Assembly (NCBI GenBank): GCA_013360875.1
Contig: JABWAU010000012.1
Location: forward strand, 1-48,882
Length of the DNA stretch: 48,882 nt
Direction of reading: 5' to 3'
From: Anaerolineales bacterium
Lineage (GTDB): Bacteria; Chloroflexota; Anaerolineae; Anaerolineales; Villigracilaceae
Shown: in pieces, positions 33,848 through 40,768 of the stretch
Numbering within the stretch: position 1 is the stretch's first letter
Layout: each line of letters opens with the position of its first letter
The notes under the pieces: generated by a model
Database searches by the model: none
Told to the model about the DNA's origin: nothing
What the model saw: the letters and a program-made list of their open reading frames with translations, nothing else
Translations under genes and position numbers: made by a program

Positions 33848-35170
33848 ATGGAAAATACATCAAAACAAAAAATTGGAATCATCGGCGGGGGCATCATGGG
33901 CATCAGCCTGGGCTACTTCCTCTCGAAACAGGGAGCCGCCGTCACGATCTATGAAGCGTCCCCCGTCCTGGGCGGGCTGGCAGGACCCATCACCCTCGAA
34001 GACGGCACACAGGTGGACCGCTTCTACCACGCCATCCTCTCCAGCGACCGTCACCTGCGCGGCTTGTGCGAAGAACTCGGCATCGCCGACCAGTTGCGCT
34101 TCAAAGAGACCAAAACCGGCTTCTACTACAAGAACGCCATTTACCCGATGAACAACATCATCGAGTTCCTCAAATTCCCGCCCCTCGGCTGGATTGACCG
34201 TTTCCGCCTCGGGCTCACCGTGCTGGCGGCGCAATTCATCAAAGACTGGCGCAGTCTCGAATCGGTCAGCGTGGAGGCATGGCTGCTGAAGTGGAGCGGC
34301 AGAAACACCTTCCAAAACATCTGGCGCCCCATGCTCAAAGCCAAATTCGACGGCGGCTTCGACGACGTCCCCGCCACATGGATCTGGTCGCGCCTCGTCC
34401 GCATGAAATCCACGCGCGAAGGCGCCAACCAAAAAGAGATGGCGGGGCACCTCATCGGCGGCTACATCACCCTCATCGAAGCGATGACCGAAAAAATCAA
34501 GGCGAACGGCGGGCAGGTTCTGCTCCAAACCCCTGTCAAAGAAATCGTCATCGAAAACGGCAAGGCGGTTGGCATCCGCCTGGCGAGCGGCGAAGTGATG
34601 AACTACGACAAGGTGGTCTGCACGATGCAGGCGCCCGTCTTTCAACGCCTCATCCCCAACGCCGACCCAGACTACCAGGCGGCTCTTGTGCAGACCGAAT
34701 ACCTGGGCATCATCGCCCCGCTTCTCGTCCTGACCAAGCCTCTGACCGGCAACTGGACGCTAAACATCACCGACGACCGTTTCCCCTTTACCGGCGTCAT
34801 CGAAACCACCGCCTACATTGACCCGCAATACGTCGGCGGTTATCACCTCGTGTACCTGCCCAAGTACACCGCGCCGAACAGCGAATGGCAGAAGATGAGC
34901 GACGACGAAATCAAACGCATCTGGCTCCAAAACCTGTTTGCCATGTTCCCCGAGTTCGACCCCTCGACGATCAAGTACTTCCTCATTCACCGCGAGCGTT
35001 ACGTGGAACCGCTGCACGGCTTGAACCAAACCGACGCCATGCCCAAGGTCAAGACCCCCATCGAAAGCCTCTACCTTGCCACCACCGCCCAAATTTACCC
35101 TGCACTAACCAACGGCGAATCGGTCAGCCGCCATGCGCGCGAAGCAGCGGAAGTTATTTTGGGCGCATAA
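33848..35170 (+). CDS. FAD-dependent amine-oxidase/protoporphyrinogen-oxidase-like protein
   Basis: A protein of 440 residues with the Rossmann dinucleotide motif IGIIGGGIMGISLGYFL and following YEASPVLGGLAG, as in flavin amine oxidases, carotenoid desaturases and protoporphyrinogen oxidases. The C-terminal FAD-binding part is LYLATTAQIYPALTNGESV. Proteins of this group are common in polysaccharide clusters, where they are thought to act on sugars or polyprenyl lipids, and some resemble UDP-galactopyranose mutase. The substrate is unknown here. Start ATG 33848 is fixed by the conserved glycine motif. No membrane segments. It lies between wecB and a sulfotransferase, each side bordered by a hairpin. 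Confidence 0.8.
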   Translation: MENTSKQKIGIIGGGIMGISLGYFLSKQGAAVTIYEASPVLGGLAGPITLEDGTQVDRFYHAILSSDRHLRGLCEELGIADQLRFKETKTGFYYKNAIYPMNNIIEFLKFPPLGWIDRFRLGLTVLAAQFIKDWRSLESVSVEAWLLKWSGRNTFQNIWRPMLKAKFDGGFDDVPATWIWSRLVRMKSTREGANQKEMAGHLIGGYITLIEAMTEKIKANGGQVLLQTPVKEIVIENGKAVGIRLASGEVMNYDKVVCTMQAPVFQRLIPNADPDYQAALVQTEYLGIIAPLLVLTKPLTGNWTLNITDDRFPFTGVIETTAYIDPQYVGGYHLVYLPKYTAPNSEWQKMSDDEIKRIWLQNLFAMFPEFDPSTIKYFLIHRERYVEPLHGLNQTDAMPKVKTPIESLYLATTAQIYPALTNGESVSRHAREAAEVILGA

Positions 35171-35185
35171 ACCCCGCCCGCCTAG

Positions 35186-35205
35186 TGGACGCTCTCTAGC
35201 GTCCA
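35186..35205 (+). repeat. 8-bp palindrome with CTCT loop
   Basis: TGGACGCT 35186-35193, loop CTCT, AGCGTCCA 35198-35205, perfect. The foot is CTAG rather than GTAG. It lies 15 bases after the FAD gene stop and 17 bases before ATG 35223. The loop is identical to that of the hairpin at 30109, with a different but fully paired stem. Confidence 0.6.
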
Positions 35206-35222
35206 TGTTATGGAGAGAGTTA

Positions 35223-35810
35223 ATGGAACAAACAGATTACATTATCGTCGTTTCCGGTCTGCCGCGTTCGGGCACCTCCATGATGATGAAGATGCTCGAA
35301 GCCGGCGGCTTGCCCATCCTCACCGACAATCTGCGCGCGCCCGACGCCAACAACCCCAACGGCTACTACGAATTCGAGCGCGTCAAGCAATTGCCGGAGG
35401 GGGATTACGGCTGGCTCCCCGAAGCGGGCGGAAAGGTCGTCAAAATTGTGACCGGTCTTATCATGCACCTCCCGTCCGATTACAAATACAAGGTCATCTT
35501 CATGCAGCGGGCGATGAAGGAGGTGCTCTCCTCCCAAAAGAAGATGCTTGGTCGGCTGGGAAAGGAGGATGACCGGATCGAGGACGAAAAGATGCGCAAG
35601 ATTTATCAGGAACACCTCAAGCAGGTGAACGCCTGGCTTGCCAAACAGCCCAACATGGACGTCCTGTACGTGAATTACAATACGATGCTGGCAGACCCGC
35701 TCGAGTCGCTGCAAAAGGTCAACGAGTTTCTGGGCGGCGGCATGGATGTCAACGTCATGGCGGGGGTGGTGAACAAGGAACTGTATCGAGAGAGAAAGTC
35801 AAACGTGTAG
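35223..35810 (+). CDS. small sulfotransferase-family protein
   Basis: A protein of 195 residues. The 5'-phosphosulfate loop is clear: VVSGLPRSGTSMMMKMLEAG near residues 10-29, where RSGTS binds the 5'-phosphate of PAPS. A second conserved stretch, VIFMQRAMKEVLSSQKKML, matches the 3'-phosphate region, and NYNTMLADPLESLQKVNEFL closes the domain. It would move sulfate from PAPS to a hydroxyl or amino group, presumably of a glycan in this locus. It is shorter than typical (250-300 residues). Start ATG 35223 has GGAGAG upstream; the frame extends back through the hairpin to 35133 but that part overlaps the FAD gene. Its TAG stop is the foot of the next hairpin. Confidence 0.85.
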   Translation: MEQTDYIIVVSGLPRSGTSMMMKMLEAGGLPILTDNLRAPDANNPNGYYEFERVKQLPEGDYGWLPEAGGKVVKIVTGLIMHLPSDYKYKVIFMQRAMKEVLSSQKKMLGRLGKEDDRIEDEKMRKIYQEHLKQVNAWLAKQPNMDVLYVNYNTMLADPLESLQKVNEFLGGGMDVNVMAGVVNKELYRERKSNV

Positions 35811-35831
35811 CCGGCGTTCTTTAACGCCGGC
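35807..35831 (+). repeat. GTAG-foot hairpin overlapping a stop codon
   Basis: GTAG 35807-35810, stem CCGGCGTT 35811-35818, loop CTTT, AACGCCGG 35823-35830; the pairing extends to G35810 with C35831. The TAG of the foot is the stop codon of the sulfotransferase gene. Same architecture as at 30104 and 44721. Confidence 0.62.
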
Positions 35832-35870
35832 AGACCTGCCAAGAAGATGATGGAGTAGAAAGGAAAAAAT

Positions 35871-36113
35871 ATGAACCTGTTTATCAATCTGTTCAGTCTG
35901 ATGGGACCGCTTCGCCCGCCCGAATATCTCGGACCGGAAACGCTCATGCCGCTGGCGTCCGTCCTGGCGGCAATTGCCGGCTTCTTTTTATTGTTCTGGC
36001 GGCTCATCGTGAAGTTCTTCAAGACCCTGTATCGCAAGGTGCGCGGCTTGCCCGATGAAGTTCCGCCCGAAGTGGATTTGGACGATCCTACCGAAGAAGA
36101 ACAGGAAAAATAG
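35871..36113 (+). CDS. small membrane protein of unknown function
   Basis: An 80-residue protein with one clear hydrophobic helix (about 26-45: LMPLASVLAAIAGFFLLFW), then a basic amphipathic stretch (KFFKTLYRKVRG) and an acidic tail (DLDDPTEEEQEK). The helix start and the basic cluster suggest an N-out/C-in anchor with the acidic tail in the cytoplasm. A good AAAGG ribosome-binding site precedes ATG 35871. It is not recognisable as a known family. It stands 90 bases ahead of the phosphodiesterase gene and may be its membrane partner; that is a guess from position. Confidence 0.7.
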   Translation: MNLFINLFSLMGPLRPPEYLGPETLMPLASVLAAIAGFFLLFWRLIVKFFKTLYRKVRGLPDEVPPEVDLDDPTEEEQEK

Positions 36114-36203
36114 CCGCTCTTGCAGGTTGAGCGCGCAGCAATCGTTCCCGAACGTTGTTTGCGCCACAACCACCCCTGAGCCAATAGATCGATTCCATAC
36201 GCG

Positions 36204-38045
36204 ATGAAAAAAGTCATAGTCATTGGATTGGACGGGTTCGAGCCGAAGATCGCCGAAGCGATGATGGCGCGCGGCGAACTGCCCAACCTGCAAAAGGTGC
36301 GCGAGCAGGGCGGTTATTCGCGCCTGGGAACCACCTACTCCGCGCAGACGCCCGTGGCATGGTCCACCTATTCCACCGGCACGAATCCCGGCGGTCACGG
36401 TATCTTCGATTTCCTCAGCCGCGACCCGAAGACCTATCTGCCGGTCATGGCGCTCAGCCGCTACGAGCAGAAGAATGCTTTCGTGTTGCCTAAGGTGGTG
36501 AACATGCGGCGCGGCACGCCCTTTTGGGATTTGCTCTCGGCGCGCGACGTGCCCTCCACCATCCTGCGCGTGCCGTGCGCTTATCCGCCGGACCCGGTCA
36601 AGGGACGCATGCTCTCCGGCGTCGGAGTCCCCGACTTGCGCGGCGGCTTTGGCACGCCCACCTTCTACTCCACCCGCACAGACCTGCACGCCGACCAGAG
36701 CGAGAAGGTGGTCGCCGTCCGCGTGGAAAATGACCGGGTGGCGACGCAGGTTATCGGTCCGCGTGACCCGAAGACGAAGTCCGATCACAAGTTCGACATC
36801 CACATCCAGATCGTCCGCGCCGAAAATAAAATCATCATCACTTCCCAGGGTCAGCCCGACAAGCTCGAAGTGCAGTTGGGTAAATGGAGCAAGTGGCTCA
36901 AGGTGCGCTTCAAGGTGGGGATGATGCAAAGCGTGGCGGGCATCGTGCGTTTCAACCTGCGGCAGATCGAGCCGGAGTTTGAGTTGTATGCCTCGCCGGT
37001 CAACTTCGAGACCGAAGAACCGCTCTTTCCCATCAGCCACCCGAAGGAGTATGCCCACGAACTGGCGATGAAGATTGGGCGTTATTACACGGCAGGCATG
37101 GCGGAAGATCACGACGGCTTGAACCTCAACCGCTTCGACGAGGCGGCGTACCTCGACCAGTGCCGCATCGTGATGCGCGAACGCCGCCGCATGATGGAAT
37201 TCGAACTGGGCAGGTTCGAGCGCGGTTACTTCTACTGCCTGTACGATACGCCCGACCGTCTGGCGCACATGTTCTGGCGCTTCCGTGAACCCGATCATCC
37301 CTCGAACCGTCATCACGGCTATAACGCCGAGTTTGCCAACGCCATCGAAGAACATTACCGCGAGTGCGATGCGATTGTCGGCGAAGCGATGAAGGCGGTG
37401 GACGATGAGACACTCTTCATCGTCCTCAGCGATCACGGCATGAACTCGTTTCAGCGCGGCTTGCACCTCAACACCTGGCTGTACGAGAACGGCTTCCTCG
37501 CCCTCAAGCCCGGCGTGCAGCCCGGCGAAAGCGGCGACTTCTTCGAGAACGTGGATTGGGACAAGACCAAAGCCTTTGCGCTTGGCTTGGGCTGTATCTT
37601 CCTCAACCTCAAGGGGCGCGAGGCAAACGGCATCCTCAACGAAGACGAAGCCGAAAAGACCCGCGAGGCAATCGTGCGCGGGTTGAGCGGGCTGACCGAC
37701 CCGCAGCGCGGCGCGGTGGCAGTGCGCAGCGTCTCGCGGCGCGAACAGGTTTATCGCGGCGCCTATCTCAACGAAGCGCCCGACCTGCTGGTCAACTTCT
37801 CCGAGGGCTACCGTGTCTCGTGGGATACCCCGCTGGGCGGCGTGCCGCAGGGCTTGTTTGCCGACAATCACAAACGCTGGGGCGGCGACCATGTCATTGA
37901 CCCTGCGCTGGTGCCGGGCGTCCTGTTCATGAACCGCCGTTTCCGCGCCGAAGCGCCCAGCCTTGTGGACCTCGCGCCGACAATACTGAACGTCTTCGGC
38001 GTGCCAAAGAACGCCGAAATGGAAGGGAGCGATTTGCTGTCATGA
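36204..38045 (+). CDS. type I phosphodiesterase/nucleotide pyrophosphatase-family protein
   Basis: A protein of 613 residues of the alkaline-phosphatase superfamily (NPP-like). All core features are visible: VIVIGLDGFEP (metal Asp), SAQTPVAWSTYSTGTNPGG (Thr nucleophile in QTP), LYDTPDRLAHMFWR and VLSDHGMNS (metal Asp/His), a late WGGDH His, and the closing SLVDLAPTILNVFGVP. It should hydrolyse or transfer a phosphodiester or phosphonate. No signal peptide or membrane helix is apparent, so it may work in the cytoplasm. Its substrate could be a lipid- or sugar-linked phosphate in the glycan pathway (inference). It shares an ATGA overlap with a degenerate homologue at 38042. Confidence 0.9.
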   Translation: MKKVIVIGLDGFEPKIAEAMMARGELPNLQKVREQGGYSRLGTTYSAQTPVAWSTYSTGTNPGGHGIFDFLSRDPKTYLPVMALSRYEQKNAFVLPKVVNMRRGTPFWDLLSARDVPSTILRVPCAYPPDPVKGRMLSGVGVPDLRGGFGTPTFYSTRTDLHADQSEKVVAVRVENDRVATQVIGPRDPKTKSDHKFDIHIQIVRAENKIIITSQGQPDKLEVQLGKWSKWLKVRFKVGMMQSVAGIVRFNLRQIEPEFELYASPVNFETEEPLFPISHPKEYAHELAMKIGRYYTAGMAEDHDGLNLNRFDEAAYLDQCRIVMRERRRMMEFELGRFERGYFYCLYDTPDRLAHMFWRFREPDHPSNRHHGYNAEFANAIEEHYRECDAIVGEAMKAVDDETLFIVLSDHGMNSFQRGLHLNTWLYENGFLALKPGVQPGESGDFFENVDWDKTKAFALGLGCIFLNLKGREANGILNEDEAEKTREAIVRGLSGLTDPQRGAVAVRSVSRREQVYRGAYLNEAPDLLVNFSEGYRVSWDTPLGGVPQGLFADNHKRWGGDHVIDPALVPGVLFMNRRFRAEAPSLVDLAPTILNVFGVPKNAEMEGSDLLS

Positions 38046-38659
38046 ATGTTTTGGTCTTGAATTTTCCCGGCGCCGAACGCGCCGCCCTGTTCGCCGACGA
38101 ACGTCTCGAAAACCTGCGCCGCCTGATGGACATGGGATGCTTCGGCGCGCTTGCCGCCTCCGGCGAATGGAACGTCCTTGCCCGCCAGGAAAACCATACC
38201 CTCACCCTGATGGAATACTTCCAGCAGGCGGACAAACTCTGCGTGGACACCAGCGACCCGGTCACCCTGCGCGAAAAACTCTCGGTGGGCGATTGGGACT
38301 ACCTCCAGTACACCGCCGCTTCCTCCCCCGCCGGCAACTGGTCTGCCGACGACTACCTGCGCCTCGACCGGGACTTGGGCGAAGCGCTCCAGGAACTGAG
38401 CGACGACACGATCATCCTCATCCTCGGCAGGGACTGCTTCGTGCTGGTCGCTGCCGGCAACCCCCTCAGCGGAGAGTACAGCGGCGGCTCCGCGGCAGAC
38501 ATTGCGCCCACGCTCGTGCAGTTGGCGGGCTTTCCGCTTCCCTCCGCCACCGAGGGCAAATCGTGGGTGGCAGGCATGGAGTTGAACAATGCTTCCGGTC
38601 TCACAGAGGACGAGCAACAGATCCTGCGGGATCGCTTGAGCGGATTAGGGTATATATAA
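38042..38659 (+). CDS. degenerate alkaline-phosphatase-superfamily protein (likely pseudoenzyme)
   Basis: A 205-residue protein coupled by ATGA to the intact phosphodiesterase. It seems to keep the fold outline of that family but not the active site. NVLVLNFPGAE replaces the KVIVIGLDGFE start, losing the metal Asp; ILILGRDCF stands where IVLSDHGM would be, losing the Asp-His metal pair; the nucleophile region is gone. The ending IAPTLVQLAGFPLPSATEGK and the final LRDRLSGLGYI match family ends closely. It is about one third the usual length, so it looks like a shrunken, catalytically dead relative that may regulate or scaffold its neighbour. No frameshift is visible, so it is probably a real gene. 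Confidence 0.72.
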   Translation: MNVLVLNFPGAERAALFADERLENLRRLMDMGCFGALAASGEWNVLARQENHTLTLMEYFQQADKLCVDTSDPVTLREKLSVGDWDYLQYTAASSPAGNWSADDYLRLDRDLGEALQELSDDTIILILGRDCFVLVAAGNPLSGEYSGGSAADIAPTLVQLAGFPLPSATEGKSWVAGMELNNASGLTEDEQQILRDRLSGLGYI

Positions 38660-38667
38660 CCCGCCCT

Positions 38668-38764
38668 GCGCAGAACATCCTGAAGGCGATGTCTTGCGCC
38701 TGTCGAAGGGGTTCCAGGAATCAGGCAAGTCTGCTTATAGTCAAAATCTTTGGGACAGTGCATA
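38668..38764 (+). repeat. degenerate, interrupted copy of the 87-base repeat
   Basis: Bases 38668-38686 match the segment at 44661-44679 in 18 of 19 positions, and 38743-38764 match the ...ACCTTTGGGGCAATGCATA part in about 19 of 22. Between them lie about 56 unrelated bases where the full copies have about nine. The whole 138-base gap before the next gene consists mostly of this element. Its right end overlaps CATAAT, a possible -10 box. Confidence 0.5.
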
Positions 38765-38797
38765 ATATTTGTCGGTTAGTGTTAAAAGGAAATGACG

Positions 38798-40645
38798 ATG
38801 AAAAAATTCAACAAAGAGATCGCAACGGAGATTCTTTATTATTCGGTCTGGTTTGGCTTGCTGACCGGGCTGGTGGAAGGGGTCCTGCTTTTCGTCTTTT
38901 CGCGCTTCGAACTACTGAAGGGACAGATCACCTATCTCGGCTCCGGCTGGGAGGTGTTGTGGGTTGCGCCGATCTTCGACCTTTTATTGTTTCTTGCCGC
39001 CGGTTTGTTTCTGGCTTTGATCGCGCAGTTCCTTCCGCAGATGTGGGCGAAGCGATTGTCGCTGTTCGCCTTCTCCTTCCTGCTGGCTTTTTCCTGGCTT
39101 GGGATCTACCTCTCCGGCAGATTGTCCCCGGCGGCGACCCTCATCCTCGCGGCGGGGATCGGCTATCAGTTGTCGTTGTCACTGTACGAGCGTGAGAAGA
39201 GGTTCGTTCCCTTTGTAAAAAGAAGTGCAAAAGGATTCGGTATTCTCACACTTGCCCTGCTGGTTGTCATCCAGGGTGGCTACTGGATCGGGGAGCAGAT
39301 CGCGGTGCGGAACCTGCCTCAGGCGAAAGAGTCCGCTCCGAACGTTTTGTTCATCGTCATTGACACGCTGCGCGCGGACCATCTATCGCTTCACGGGTAC
39401 GACCGGGTTACCGACCCCAACCTTGTTCGCATCGCCAGCGGAGGCGTCATGTTCGAGAACGCCTACGCCACCTCCTCGTGGACGTTGACCGCCCACGCCT
39501 CCCTCTTCACCGGTCGCTGGCCCTACGAACATAAAGCGGACGGCGGGCGTGATCTCGATGACACCTATCCCACCATTGCAGAGGCGCTCACCGCGCGCGG
39601 TTATCGCACTGGCGGTTTCATTGGAAATTTCGAAACCGTCCCAAGGCGCTGGGGTTTTGCGCGCGGTTTTCTCCATTATGAGGATTATTATCAAACCCTT
39701 CCTCAATTGGCGGTCAGTTCGTTCTACGGTCGCTTTTTGGAATATTACGCCCTGCACAAGGTCTTCGGCATGGAATTCTCCATTGACCGCCTTTGGGCGC
39801 CCACCGTCAACCGATCCGCGCTGGATTGGATTGACCAGGATACCGAAAGACCGTTCTTTGCCTTCATCAACTATTACGACGTCCACGCGCCGTACATCTC
39901 ACCGGAACGCGCCCGCTTCTCCGAATTCGAGAATCCCGGCGGGCTGGTGAACACGGACTGGACGACAGCCGACATCTACAACCCGAAGACCCCGGAGCAG
40001 GTCCAGGGTGAGATTGATGCGTACGACGGCGGCATCTATTACAACGACCAGCAGATCCAAATCCTGTTGGACGAAATGGAAAAACGCGGCGTTCTGGAAA
40101 ACACCATTGTCATCATCACCTCCGATCACGGCGAGTTGTTCGGCGAACACGGGTTGTGGGAACATCACAATTCCCTCTATCGCCCGGTGATCTACGTCCC
40201 GTTGATCGTTTGGCAGCCCGGCTCCGTCCCGCAAAACGTGCGGATTGACACCCCCGTCTCCAATGCCGCCATCCCCGCCACCATCCTGGACATGCTCGGC
40301 GAACCGGCGCAGGACCTCTTCCCCGGTCCCTCGCTGGCGGAACTCTGGCGCGACCCCTCTTCCGCGGCTCGCTTCCCCGACCCGATTGCGGAAATGGCTG
40401 AATCGCCCTGGGTCAACCCCAATCATCTCTCCATCAAAGGCGACATGGTCACCGTCATATCTTCCGACTGGCAATACATCGAGCATGAATTCAACGGCGT
40501 CGAACTCTACAACCTCAAAGACGACCCCGAACAGTTGAACAACCTCGCCGTTGAACAGCCCACCGTGCTGAACCGGCTCAAACAATATTACCTGGACGCC
40601 ATCGCCAAACTCGGTCTCACCTGGCCCTACGAGATCGAGAAATGA
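38798..40645 (+). CDS. membrane-anchored sulfatase-fold protein, Thr at the nucleophile position (copy 1)
   Basis: A protein of 615 residues. Residues 1-170 hold about five hydrophobic segments; residues 180-600 are an outward-facing sulfatase-fold domain: NVLFIVIDTLRADHLS (metal Asp189), SSWTLTAHASLFTGR (226-240), YYDVHAPY and ITSDHGELFGEH (Asp443/His444). In FGly sulfatases the aligned CxPxR/SxPxR motif gives a Cys or Ser at the position of Thr229 here, so formylglycine cannot form. Thr is the nucleophile in phosphoglycerol and phosphoethanolamine transferases (LtaS, EptA), so a phospho-group transferase or phosphodiesterase is more likely than a sulfatase. ATG 38798 is preferred over 38792 because AAAGGA lies seven bases before it. 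Confidence 0.85.
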   Translation: MKKFNKEIATEILYYSVWFGLLTGLVEGVLLFVFSRFELLKGQITYLGSGWEVLWVAPIFDLLLFLAAGLFLALIAQFLPQMWAKRLSLFAFSFLLAFSWLGIYLSGRLSPAATLILAAGIGYQLSLSLYEREKRFVPFVKRSAKGFGILTLALLVVIQGGYWIGEQIAVRNLPQAKESAPNVLFIVIDTLRADHLSLHGYDRVTDPNLVRIASGGVMFENAYATSSWTLTAHASLFTGRWPYEHKADGGRDLDDTYPTIAEALTARGYRTGGFIGNFETVPRRWGFARGFLHYEDYYQTLPQLAVSSFYGRFLEYYALHKVFGMEFSIDRLWAPTVNRSALDWIDQDTERPFFAFINYYDVHAPYISPERARFSEFENPGGLVNTDWTTADIYNPKTPEQVQGEIDAYDGGIYYNDQQIQILLDEMEKRGVLENTIVIITSDHGELFGEHGLWEHHNSLYRPVIYVPLIVWQPGSVPQNVRIDTPVSNAAIPATILDMLGEPAQDLFPGPSLAELWRDPSSAARFPDPIAEMAESPWVNPNHLSIKGDMVTVISSDWQYIEHEFNGVELYNLKDDPEQLNNLAVEQPTVLNRLKQYYLDAIAKLGLTWPYEIEK

Positions 40646-40653
40646 TCGGAAAA

Positions 40654-40675
40654 GTACCGCAAGATTCATCTTGCG
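40654..40675 (+). repeat. GTAC-foot hairpin, first of an inverted pair
   Basis: GTAC 40654-40657, stem CGCAAGAT 40658-40665, loop TC, ATCTTGCG 40668-40675, perfect. With the hairpin at 40713-40734 on the other strand it forms an inverted pair about 60 bases apart, like a BIME. It fills the 123-base gap between the twin sulfatase-fold genes. Confidence 0.6.
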
Positions 40676-40707
40676 AAATGCCGGACGATTGCCGACCATG
40701 AATGAGC

Positions 40708-40740
40708 GCAAACGCAAACTGAAGTTTGCAGTACGTTTGC
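40708..40740 (-). repeat. GTAC-foot hairpin, second of an inverted pair
   Basis: Read on the minus strand: GTAC (40734-40731), stem TGCAAACT (40730-40723), loop TC, AGTTTGCG (40720-40713), seven or eight pairs. An outer pair, GCAAACG 40708-40714 with CGTTTGC 40734-40740, offers an alternative fold. Same architecture as the hairpin at 40654, with a different stem sequence that still pairs. Confidence 0.55.
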
Positions 40741-40768
40741 AGTGTCGCGCGCCATGCGAAGTAAGTGA

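Noticed and set aside
35988-37892. Long minus-strand open frame (634 codons) opposite the phosphodiesterase gene, and similar long minus-strand frames at 15046-16824, 4199-5470 and 6046-7386
   Set aside because: They lie opposite well-supported + strand genes, have no recognisable motifs or ribosome-binding sites, and are low-complexity in Arg/Val/Ala/Gly/His, as expected for reverse frames of GC-rich codons.
38798-40645. Arylsulfatase annotation
   Set aside because: Fold and metal motifs fit, but the formylglycine position holds Thr, so sulfatase activity is not supported.
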